A program made the translations under genes and the position numbers. A DNA stretch of 13,015 bases from JAHJGG01 sp041658785. GTDB lineage: Bacteria; Patescibacteriota; Patescibacteriia; Magasanikbacterales; UBA922. Positions 5,755-11,431 of this stretch are shown here, in pieces. Each line of letters opens with the position of its first letter. Within the stretch, counting starts at the first letter, position 1. A model generated the notes under the pieces. The model made no database searches and was not told the origin of the DNA. It saw only the letters and a program-made list of their open reading frames with translations. The DNA is taken from contig JBAZZL010000033.1 of NCBI GenBank assembly GCA_041658785.1, forward strand, positions 1-13,015. Direction: 5' to 3'.

Positions 5755-6339
5755 ATGCCATACCACGGCGTAAAATTTACGACAAAAATGATTGATGAAG
5801 AAATTTCAAAAGACCCAAGAATAGAGGAGTTAAAATTTTGGTGTAAAAAATTTCATGAGAAGAATTTCGCGCCGCAATATAATGGAGGTTCAAGCGGAAA
5901 TTTAAGCTTTAGATTAAAAGATGAGGAAGATTCATTTGTCATTACCGCGTCAGGGCTGGCAATGAAAGATGGACTGTCGGATGATTGTTTTGTTAGAGTT
6001 TCTTCGGTTGATTTGGAAAAAGGAATTGTTTGCGCGCATGGCAAAATGGAGCCTTCTTCAGAAAACATGTTGCATTTTGCAATTTACCGGAAACGCAAAG
6101 ATGTTAACGCCATATTTCATGGGCATAGTGAGGAGATCTTGTCTAATGCTGAGAAATTGAATACAGTTGAAACGCGGGAAGAAGAATCCTATGGGAGTAT
6201 TGAGTTGGTACAGAGTGTTTTGGAGGTTTTAGGCGGTAATTATTTTTTGGTAATGAAAAATCATGGGTTTATTTCTTTGGGAGAAACGATGGAGGATGCG
6301 GGTAAGCGAGCGCTAGACATGATCAGTCTGCTGGTTTAA
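5755..6339 (+). CDS. Class II aldolase/adducin family sugar-phosphate aldolase
   Basis: 194 aa, close to the family's usual 200-220. Zn-dependent aldolases of this fold (fuculose-1-P, rhamnulose-1-P, 5-deoxyribulose-1-P and methylthioribulose-1-P aldolases, and the MtnB dehydratase) share the motifs seen here: SSGNLSFR (46-53) and TASGLAM (64-70) for phosphate binding, PSSE (100-103) with catalytic Glu103, FHGHSEE (121-127) with Zn ligands His122 and His124, and KNHGF (168-172) with the third Zn ligand His170. All catalytic residues are present, so it should be active. Substrate cannot be read from sequence. The mtnA neighbour suggests cleavage of a 5-substituted ribulose-1-phosphate to dihydroxyacetone phosphate plus an aldehyde. 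ATG 5755 is preceded by GGGGAT but no true Shine-Dalgarno, and no convincing rightward promoter is visible. Confidence 0.87.
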   Translation: MPYHGVKFTTKMIDEEISKDPRIEELKFWCKKFHEKNFAPQYNGGSSGNLSFRLKDEEDSFVITASGLAMKDGLSDDCFVRVSSVDLEKGIVCAHGKMEPSSENMLHFAIYRKRKDVNAIFHGHSEEILSNAEKLNTVETREEESYGSIELVQSVLEVLGGNYFLVMKNHGFISLGETMEDAGKRALDMISLLV

Positions 6340-6374
6340 AGGAATCACACACCAATCAAGCGCGATATATTAAA

Positions 6375-6406
6375 AACCCATAAACTACTAAACCCATAAA
6401 CTACTA
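6375..6406 (+). repeat. 16-bp perfect tandem duplication
   Basis: AACCCATAAACTACTA occurs twice head to tail (6375-6390 and 6391-6406), immediately before the short AT leader and ATG of the membrane-fusion gene at 6413. Confidence 0.9.
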
Positions 6407-6412
6407 AATTTT

Positions 6413-8227
6413 ATGAATCAAGAAATTATCTCCATTAAAAAAAAGAAGTGGTATCGCCGAAAATTGTTTTATATTATCATTCTTCTTGCTTTAGTGATCG
6501 GCGGAATTGCTTATGGACAAGTGAAAATGTCGCGGCAAAAACCGGAATATGAAATAGCAAAAGTAGAACGCGGCGCGCTGAAGCAAACAGTTGACGCGAC
6601 GGGGAATGTAAAGTCTGCCAACGAGCTTGATTTGCGTTTTGAGGCAAGCGGAAGAATAGGCCAGATTTATAAAAAAACCGGTGATGACGTAAAAGCGGGT
6701 GATTTGATAGTTGATTTACAGCTGGAAGAACTAAATGCGGCGACAGCCAATGCCAGCGCCATTGTCCAAAAAGCCCAAGCTGACTTGAATAAAGCATTGG
6801 CCGGCAATACTCTTGATTATATCAGCAGTCTTCAAGCAAAGTATGACAAGGCGGCGGCTGATCTGGAACAAATAAAAGCGAATTCAGCAGATTTGATCAG
6901 CAACGGAGAAGCGGCGCGGGAAACAGCTAAAAATAATTTAAAATTATCTGAAGGCGGAGAAAATAACCAGATTGTTCAGGATGCATACGATGATATGGCG
7001 GCTCTGCTCAATGCTATCCAGGATACATTATCCGACAGCTTGATTAAAGCGGATAATATTCTGGGCATTGACAACAAGTTTGCCAACAATGAATTTGAAA
7101 CCGTACTTTCGGTGCGGGATCTTTCAAAGATTACGATTGCCGAAAATAAATATCTGGCGGCCAAATCAGCAAAAATAGATGTGGACGAATCCGTCAATTC
7201 GCTGTCCGCCGCTTCAAGCCATGATAAAATCGATTGGGCGGCAGATACGGCATACGAGGGATTATTGGCAATGAAAGAATTACTTTTTTCCGTTTCAGAA
7301 GTTTTGGATAAGACATTTTCAATTGGAGATTTGAGTCAGAGCGAATTGGATATTCTAAAGAACGGCATCCAAACAGCGCGCGGCAATATTTCTGCCAAGT
7401 ACGCCTCGCTTGTGGATCAAGATCAGGCTATAAAAACGGCGAAAAATAGTTATACTGCAAATAAAATAGCTTATGATAAGTCTATAGCAAATCTTGAGAA
7501 TACGAAAAATAAAGCCCAAGCAGATATTGACGCGTACCATGCATTGGTGGGCCAGGCGAAGGCGAATTTGGATGATGCGATGAACCCGCCCCGCGAGGTT
7601 GACGTGGCTAGTTACCGAGCGGCCGTGTCCGCGGCAGAAGCTTCGCTGTCCCAAGCAGCGGCAAATCGGAATAAAGCTCGCATCAAAGCTCCGCTGGAAG
7701 GAGTCATTGGGAAAATTGACGCGAAAACAGGAGAATATGTCAGTTCCCAAGATTCGATTGTGAAGTTGGTAAGTCCGCATTATGAAATAATTGTTGATAT
7801 CCCGGAAACAGACATTATCAAAATATCTTTGAACAACAGCGCCACAGTTAGACTTGATGCATTTGGCGATGATGTGGAGTTTGTTGGAAAAGTCATAGAA
7901 ATTGAACAAGGAGAAACGATCATTCAAGATGTCGTTTATTACACCGTCACTCTTTCCATGGAGGAAGACAAGGAACATGAAATTCTAAACGGCATGACCG
8001 CGAACGTGATGTTTTATACCGAAGAAAAAGCGGATGTTTTGTATATTCCCCAGCGGGCGGTGCGTTCGGATGAACGAGGCAAGTATGTGCGCGTGTTAGA
8101 AAATAAAGAAGTGAAAGAAGTTTTGATTAAGACCGGTTTAAGGGGAGATGGCGGGTTGGTGGAGGTTGTGGAGGGGGTGAGAGAGGGGGAGGAGGTGGTG
8201 GTTTCGGCGAATGGAAGTGGTAAATAA
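6413..8227 (+). CDS. Membrane-fusion (periplasmic adaptor) protein, HlyD/MacA-like, with long helical hairpin
   Basis: 604 aa adaptor of an ABC or RND-type exporter. A basic N-terminus (KKKKWYRRK) and one membrane segment (about 18-36) anchor it with the body outside. The first half of the split lipoyl domain is at about 60-104 (ATGNVKSANELDLRFEASGRI...GDDVKAGDLIVDL). A very long Ala/Lys-rich helical region covers about 105-422. The second lipoyl half follows at about 423-455 (ARIKAPLEGVIGKIDAKTGEYV), then a beta-barrel at about 457-535 (IPETDI...LNGMTANVMFY) and a membrane-proximal domain at about 540-600 (YIPQRAVRSD, the strand LVEVVEGVREGEEVVV). MacA-type adaptors are usually 370-400 aa. 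The extra length is in the helical hairpin, which sets how far the protein reaches from the membrane. The next gene is a MacB-type ATPase 195 bp away. No Shine-Dalgarno is present. Confidence 0.88.
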   Translation: MNQEIISIKKKKWYRRKLFYIIILLALVIGGIAYGQVKMSRQKPEYEIAKVERGALKQTVDATGNVKSANELDLRFEASGRIGQIYKKTGDDVKAGDLIVDLQLEELNAATANASAIVQKAQADLNKALAGNTLDYISSLQAKYDKAAADLEQIKANSADLISNGEAARETAKNNLKLSEGGENNQIVQDAYDDMAALLNAIQDTLSDSLIKADNILGIDNKFANNEFETVLSVRDLSKITIAENKYLAAKSAKIDVDESVNSLSAASSHDKIDWAADTAYEGLLAMKELLFSVSEVLDKTFSIGDLSQSELDILKNGIQTARGNISAKYASLVDQDQAIKTAKNSYTANKIAYDKSIANLENTKNKAQADIDAYHALVGQAKANLDDAMNPPREVDVASYRAAVSAAEASLSQAAANRNKARIKAPLEGVIGKIDAKTGEYVSSQDSIVKLVSPHYEIIVDIPETDIIKISLNNSATVRLDAFGDDVEFVGKVIEIEQGETIIQDVVYYTVTLSMEEDKEHEILNGMTANVMFYTEEKADVLYIPQRAVRSDERGKYVRVLENKEVKEVLIKTGLRGDGGLVEVVEGVREGEEVVVSANGSGK

Positions 8228-8239
8228 AAAATAAATTTG

Positions 8240-8386
8240 AATTCACCTAATTCACCTAATTTCTAATTCACCTAATAAAATTTCCAATGTCCAATTTGGA
8301 TATTTGTCATTGGGTATTTTATTAGGTGAATTAGAGCCTGCCCTGAGCGAAGCCGAATGGGTGAATTAGACAATTAGGTGAATTTT
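8240..8386. repeat. Cluster of direct and inverted AATTCACCTAA repeats with long hairpin
   Basis: AATTCACCTAA occurs in direct orientation at 8240, 8249 and 8265, and inverted (ATTAGGTGAATT) at 8321-8332 and 8373-8384, with a weaker inverted copy near 8360-8368. Bases 8262-8281 pair perfectly with 8316-8335 (20 bp), and pairing continues with CCAATG/CATTGG inside the loop. A GC-richer insert, CCCTGAGCGAAGCCGAATGG (8341-8360), resembles the widespread CCTGAGCGAAG-type intergenic palindromic repeat that I recall from many environmental genomes. This fills nearly all of the gap between the adaptor and ATPase genes. No terminator-like T-run is seen. Confidence 0.85.
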
Positions 8387-8422
8387 AAATGATGATAGAT
8401 TAATAAAGTTTATTTTTGAATT

Positions 8423-9151
8423 ATGACGCCGCTAGTACTGGTTGAAAATCTCAAAAAACAATTTCAGACCGATGAAATCATCACCCACGTTCTCCACGGC
8501 GTTAACCTGGAAATTAAGCCCGGCGAGTTTGTGGCGATTATGGGGCCAAGCGGATCCGGCAAGTCAACCTTGATGCATATTTTGGGTTTTTTGGACAAAT
8601 TATCTTCTGGAAAATATTATTTTGACGGCCAGGATGTAAGCGAGCTTGATGATGACGCGCTGGCCGAGATGAGAAAACAAAAGATTGGATTTATTTTTCA
8701 ATCTTTTAATTTACTGCCGCGCACTTCGGTTTTGGACAATGTGCTCATGCCCTTGATGTATATGGATATGGGGAAGCAGGAGCGACTGACCGAGGCCAAA
8801 CGGGCGATTGAGGCGGTCGGTTTGAGCCACCGGATAAATAATTTATCCAATCAATTGTCCGGCGGCGAACAACAGCGTGTCGCCATTGCCCGCGCTTTGG
8901 TCGGCAATCCAACGGTGATTTTCGCGGACGAGCCGACCGGCAACCTGGATTCCAAATCGGGCTTGCAAGTGATGAAAATTATTCAGAATCTTAATCTCAA
9001 AGAAGGCCGCACCATTATTCTGGTCACGCACGAAAAATACACGGCCGAGCACGCCGAGAGGGTAGTCAAAATGAAAGATGGGCTGATCGTCGCCGACGAA
9101 CCAGTCGCCAACCGCCAGCGGGCGGGGGAGAATGGGGAGTTGGTGAAGTGA
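8423..9151 (+). CDS. ABC transporter ATP-binding protein, MacB/LolD type
   Basis: 242 aa with every motif of an active ABC ATPase: Walker A GPSGSGKST (41-49), Q-loop IFQSFNLLPR (91-100), signature LSGGEQQRVAIARAL (145-159), Walker B VIFADEPTGNLD (165-176) and switch His203 (LVTHE). The sequence around Walker B and the Q-loop is typical of the MacB/LolD/FtsE-like group that drives mechanotransmission rather than direct transport. It should pair with an FtsX/MacB-type permease and the adaptor encoded upstream. No permease follows: the gene ends 8 bp before a convergent Bro-N gene. The Arg/Glu-rich tail (RQRAGENGELVK) looks complete, so the ATPase is not truncated. Leader TTTATTTTTGAATT has no Shine-Dalgarno. 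Confidence 0.93.
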   Translation: MTPLVLVENLKKQFQTDEIITHVLHGVNLEIKPGEFVAIMGPSGSGKSTLMHILGFLDKLSSGKYYFDGQDVSELDDDALAEMRKQKIGFIFQSFNLLPRTSVLDNVLMPLMYMDMGKQERLTEAKRAIEAVGLSHRINNLSNQLSGGEQQRVAIARALVGNPTVIFADEPTGNLDSKSGLQVMKIIQNLNLKEGRTIILVTHEKYTAEHAERVVKMKDGLIVADEPVANRQRAGENGELVK

Positions 9152-9159
9152 CAAAAATA

Positions 9160-9993
9160 CTATCCTAACTTTTTTCTGTCTTTATCGGGCAAGAAGTTGT
9201 CGTTTGATATTACCGGCTTGCCGATTTTTCGTTCAATTTGTTTTCGGGCCGTGCCGGCAATTTGTCCGCCGGCTCTCGCGTCATCTTTCAGTCGCGGCAG
9301 GCCCTTGGTGTCTTTGGTGCGATGTATTTCCGTCGTGGTTCTTTCGCCGAGCATGGTCAAGATCAATTCAAAATCGCCCATGTGGTCGCGTAGATTATGA
9401 TGTTTGAGACCTTTTATTTTTTTGTATTCGTTTGGCGTGATGCCAAAGGTAGCTTGGGAAATTTCGGCGGTTAAAATTTCATAGTCGCGCTCGTTTTCCG
9501 CTCCGCGTTTTTGCCACTCGTCAGTCAATTCCTCGCGGATAGCAATGCCGCGCATGCGTTTTTCAATCCAATCTTCTGGATAGCCCTTCAATTTGTATAG
9601 CAGCCGTGTTCTTTTTGTTGCCAGTTCCGGATTTTCAATTTCCCGCACTCTCTCATACCCAACTTTGGCCAGCCAGCGTTTTAATGGTTCGGCTTTTGGC
9701 GAAGGGATTGACTGAATTATGCGGAACATTCCTTCGGTATTAGCGCAGTCGGTTTCGTATTTTTTACCGTCCGCGCTCTCTAATTTCAGTTGTACCCAAA
9801 TTGGGGATAACTGCTGGTCATTAAACTCTCGTTGCTTCACTTTCCCCCAGTATTGATTTGGAGTTGGGCTCTCCGTCAACGCTTCCACCACATCAACAAC
9901 AGAAAAATACCACTCTTTATTAAAAATAGTTTTTCTGATTTTTTTGCCTTTGAATAAGGCAATTTGGTGATTTTGGTTTTGGGTGTTGACCAT
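9160..9993 (-). CDS. Bro-N domain / DinD-like protein
   Basis: 277 aa. Residues about 10-115 are a Bro-N domain, the DNA-binding module of phage antirepressors and baculovirus BRO proteins: IRKTIFNKEWYFSVVDVVEALT, NQYWGKVKQRE, NTEGMFRIIQSIPSPKAEPLKRWLA. Residues about 120-277 resemble E. coli DinD: RLLYKLKGYPEDWIEKRMRG, FGITPNEYKKIKGL, NLRDHMGDFELILTMLGE. The total length matches DinD (274 aa). DinD inhibits RecA filament activity in E. coli; whether this protein does so is unknown. The gene converges on the ABC ATPase gene with only 8 bp between, and has its own leftward promoter about 105 bp upstream with a dyad at the start site. Such genes are common in mobile or accessory DNA, consistent with the toxin-antitoxin pair next door. 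ATG 9993 has no Shine-Dalgarno. Confidence 0.85.
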   Translation of the reverse strand: MVNTQNQNHQIALFKGKKIRKTIFNKEWYFSVVDVVEALTESPTPNQYWGKVKQREFNDQQLSPIWVQLKLESADGKKYETDCANTEGMFRIIQSIPSPKAEPLKRWLAKVGYERVREIENPELATKRTRLLYKLKGYPEDWIEKRMRGIAIREELTDEWQKRGAENERDYEILTAEISQATFGITPNEYKKIKGLKHHNLRDHMGDFELILTMLGERTTTEIHRTKDTKGLPRLKDDARAGGQIAGTARKQIERKIGKPVISNDNFLPDKDRKKLG

Positions 9994-10088
9994 AGATATA
10001 GTTAATTTGGTTTTATTTTACCATGAATGATTTTGAGAGTGAATGGCCGCAGCCCAAACTCCTAAATTTCACTTAAGTTTGACGATGA

Positions 10089-10105
10089 ATATACGCAAAG
10101 TATAT
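10089..10105. promoter_or_regulatory. Dyad over the Bro-N promoter start, candidate operator
   Basis: ATATAC-GCAAA-GTATAT is a perfect 6-bp dyad overlapping the -10 box and the predicted start of the leftward promoter. A regulator bound here would block initiation. Autoregulation by the Bro-N protein is inference. Confidence 0.4.
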
Positions 10106-10127
10106 CGGTTTGGATGACTTGTTTCAA
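10099..10127 (-). promoter_or_regulatory. Sigma70-type promoter of the Bro-N gene
   Basis: Minus strand: TTGAAA (10127-10122), a 17-bp spacer, TATACT (10104-10099). It gives a leader of about 100 nt before ATG 9993. Confidence 0.75.
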
Positions 10128-10209
10128 GTTTAATATGGTTTGGTTAAATATTTGGGGTATGCCATATTAAGGAATTGGGTCAAGTTTAGCCACTTTGCCG
10201 AAAAATTAA

Positions 10210-10232
10210 AAAGAGACGAGCGTCTTTTTTTT
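10210..10232 (+). terminator. Intrinsic terminator without an obvious upstream gene
   Basis: Stem AAAGAGAC (10210-10217) pairs with GTCTTTTT (10222-10229) through one G-T wobble, with loop GAGC and a T-run to 10232. On the minus strand the hairpin is also followed by a U-rich stretch, so it may act both ways. No rightward gene precedes it. Confidence 0.65.
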
Positions 10233-10374
10233 GTTCATGATTTTTTTTGACGGGGATATAATTAGTTAGACAACGTACATTTTTACTATTCCCGTATTAT
10301 AGCTATTTTTTGGTCTCACGGAAAGGGCGAATTTGATTCAGTTTAGTGGGGCGCAAGAGGGATTAAGGGGTGAA

Positions 10375-10404
10375 TTGCGTCCCCACTGGCGATTATGGTA
10401 TACT
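10375..10404 (+). promoter_or_regulatory. Upstream hicBA promoter with extended -10
   Basis: TTGCGT (10375-10380), an 18-bp spacer, TATACT (10399-10404) preceded by TGG (extended -10). The -35 lies in the right arm of the hairpin at 10345-10387. Confidence 0.55.
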
Positions 10405-10436
10405 CTGTCCGTAAGGATGTCCTGTACTTCATTACA

Positions 10437-10465
10437 TTGACAAAATTAAAGAAGTCAGGTATATT
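10437..10465 (+). promoter_or_regulatory. Proximal hicBA promoter
   Basis: TTGACA (10437-10442), a 17-bp spacer, TATATT (10460-10465). A start near 10472 gives a leader of about 22 nt. An inverted pair ACTTC/GAAGT (10427-10431 and 10451-10455) flanks the -35 and spacer. Confidence 0.75.
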
Positions 10466-10493
10466 GAACACTCATACTTATTAGCGAAATTCT

Positions 10494-10814
10494 ATGCAGT
10501 TCAATCAAATCTTTCGTCACTTCTTTCCCGAGCGTGATCCAATGCAGGTAAAAAAGAAGTACGGAATACCGGAAAAAATCAACTTTCACGTAACGCGCAA
10601 ACCAAGTGGCTGGTTTGTTATCACTTCTCCGGATTTGCCGGGGCTTGTTTCGCAGTGCAAAAATTTAGATGAGCTCATGGAAATGTATAATGACGCGGTA
10701 CTTACCTATTTTGATGTTCCAAAAAGAGAATCGGACTATGTCTTTAACGAGCTCGATTTGCAGGGCGTTGGCACACTAAAGCTCAAAAACGACAAAATGC
10801 CGCAGTACGCATAG
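10494..10814 (+). CDS. hicB: HicB-family antitoxin
   Basis: 106 aa. The core (about 29-75) is the partial RNase H-like HicB fold: INFHVTRKPSGWFVITSPDLPGL followed by a helix with DELMEMYNDAVLTYFDVP, matching the family pattern of two strands, a P-DLPG-turn and a helix. HicB binds and neutralises HicA and usually represses the operon. The C-terminal 30 residues (about 77-106) show no obvious HTH or ribbon-helix-helix, so DNA binding is uncertain. ATG 10494 lies about 22 nt after the predicted start of the proximal promoter. ATG 10542 (Met17) is an alternative that would remove a His/Phe-rich N-terminus unusual for the family. hicA follows 5 bp after the stop. Confidence 0.78.
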   Translation: MQFNQIFRHFFPERDPMQVKKKYGIPEKINFHVTRKPSGWFVITSPDLPGLVSQCKNLDELMEMYNDAVLTYFDVPKRESDYVFNELDLQGVGTLKLKNDKMPQYA

Positions 10815-10819
10815 GGCCT

Positions 10820-11080
10820 ATGACAAAGCTCGACAGTTTCAAAAGAAATCGATGTATTTCCGCTCTTATTAAACTAGGATTCACAGAGAAAAGTTCACGC
10901 CGAGGGAATCATGATAAATTTGTGCCACCGGCGCACTATCTTGCAAATAGACAGCACAACCAACCGCCCTTCATCATGGTTCCACGAAGTAGGGTGCTGC
11001 ACTGCCAAGATGAAATCGTGAAGGAGCTGCGGAGTTTGGGAGGCGATGAGCTGATTCGGAAGTTTGAGGAAGGTTTGTAG
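10820..11080 (+). CDS. hicA: HicA-family toxin (putative mRNA interferase)
   Basis: 86 aa. HicA toxins have a small double-stranded-RNA-binding fold with one catalytic His in a G-[ST]-H motif. Here the equivalent is RRGNHDKF (27-34) with His31, after the helix ISALIKLGFTEKSS and before the strand FIMVPRS. The C-terminal helix DEIVKELRSLGGDELIRKFEEGL replaces the usual short helix. Asn instead of Ser/Thr before the His, and the insert PAHYLANRQHNQPP, make it a divergent member. The order here is antitoxin then toxin, the reverse of E. coli hicAB. The 5-bp gap implies co-transcription with hicB, and a strong terminator lies about 205 bp downstream. Confidence 0.7.
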   Translation: MTKLDSFKRNRCISALIKLGFTEKSSRRGNHDKFVPPAHYLANRQHNQPPFIMVPRSRVLHCQDEIVKELRSLGGDELIRKFEEGL

Positions 11081-11286
11081 AGATTGTAAGATTATTTTTT
11101 TAACTTGTAACTTGCAAATACATATTGAGTGCTGCATTGAGCAAATCAATAGTGTCCGCAACAGCTCAGAGTCCAGTGAGATTGAAACTCGAACACCTGC
11201 GTTTGAGCGACGGTTCAGATGCCCCCACCTGCTATTCCCATTTCACGACGGTTGCCTCGGCACAATAAAAAAACTGAAGAAATTTT
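11081..11286. other. Unexplained 3' region after hicA
   Basis: About 205 bp between hicA and its terminator. It starts with a 7-bp local duplication (TAACTTGTAACTTG at 11101-11114). The rest has higher GC content, with several small dyads but no tRNA fold and no convincing gene. If hicBA transcription runs to the terminator, this would be a long 3' untranslated region. Confidence 0.5.
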
Positions 11287-11320
11287 AAAACCCCTGCGGA
11301 GAGACGCGGGGGTTTTGTTT
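11287..11320 (+). terminator. Strong intrinsic terminator downstream of hicBA
   Basis: A 12-bp stem, AAAACCCCTGCG (11287-11298) with CGCGGGGGTTTT (11305-11316), has one T-G wobble and loop GAGAGA. A T-rich tail follows. The A-rich left flank means it may also act leftward for the sulfatase transcript. Confidence 0.9.
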
Positions 11321-11328
11321 TTATATTG

Positions 11329-11423
11329 ACTTCGCCGGCTCCATAGTCCACACAGGGCTATGGAGCCAACCTGCTTCGCCGGCTCCACCGCCCCGGTGTC
11401 GGGGACGATGGAGCCGGCGAAGT
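11329..11423. repeat. GC-rich palindromic element with two competing left arms
   Basis: The right arm 11408-11423 (ATGGAGCCGGCGAAGT) is the exact complement of 11329-11344. It also pairs over 14 bp with a second copy of the motif (CTTCGCCGGCTCCA, 11374-11387). Inside are GGCTCCATAG/CTATGGAGCC (11338-11347 with 11358-11367, perfect 10 bp) and CCCCG/CGGGG (11391-11404). GC content is far above the flanks. It sits 8 bp from the sulfatase stop. It may be a REP/BIME-like element; no transposase is nearby. Confidence 0.8.
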
Positions 11424-11431
11424 TCATGCGG

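Larger units (their letters stand above)
9994..10493. other. Intergenic control region between the Bro-N gene and hicBA
   Basis: About 500 bp without a convincing gene. It holds the leftward Bro-N promoter and dyad (10089-10127), an inverted repeat TTAATATGG/CCATATTAA (10130-10138 with 10162-10170), a repeated TCAAGTTTA (10124-10132 and 10179-10187), an intrinsic terminator (10210-10232), a hairpin AGTGGGG-CGCAA with TTGCG-T-CCCCACT (10345-10387), and two rightward promoters for hicBA. An 18-codon reading frame at 10023-10076 is noted under findings. TATAAT at 10257-10262 lacks a good -35. Confidence 0.6.

Noticed and set aside
5755..6339. Complete MtnB (methylthioribulose-1-phosphate dehydratase) assignment
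   Set aside because: The class II aldolase fold and metal residues are clear, but nothing in the sequence separates MtnB from true aldolases, so only the family is claimed.
7355..7978. 207-codon leftward reading frame inside the adaptor gene
   Set aside because: Overlaps the intact membrane-fusion gene on the other strand and shows no recognisable domain.
11130..11230. tRNA-like T loop (TTCGAGT on the minus strand)
   Set aside because: The flanking bases cannot form a T stem, and no acceptor, D or anticodon arms could be found.
11064..11288. 74-codon rightward reading frame after hicA
   Set aside because: Overlaps the end of hicA, runs into the terminator stem and has no domain or composition support.
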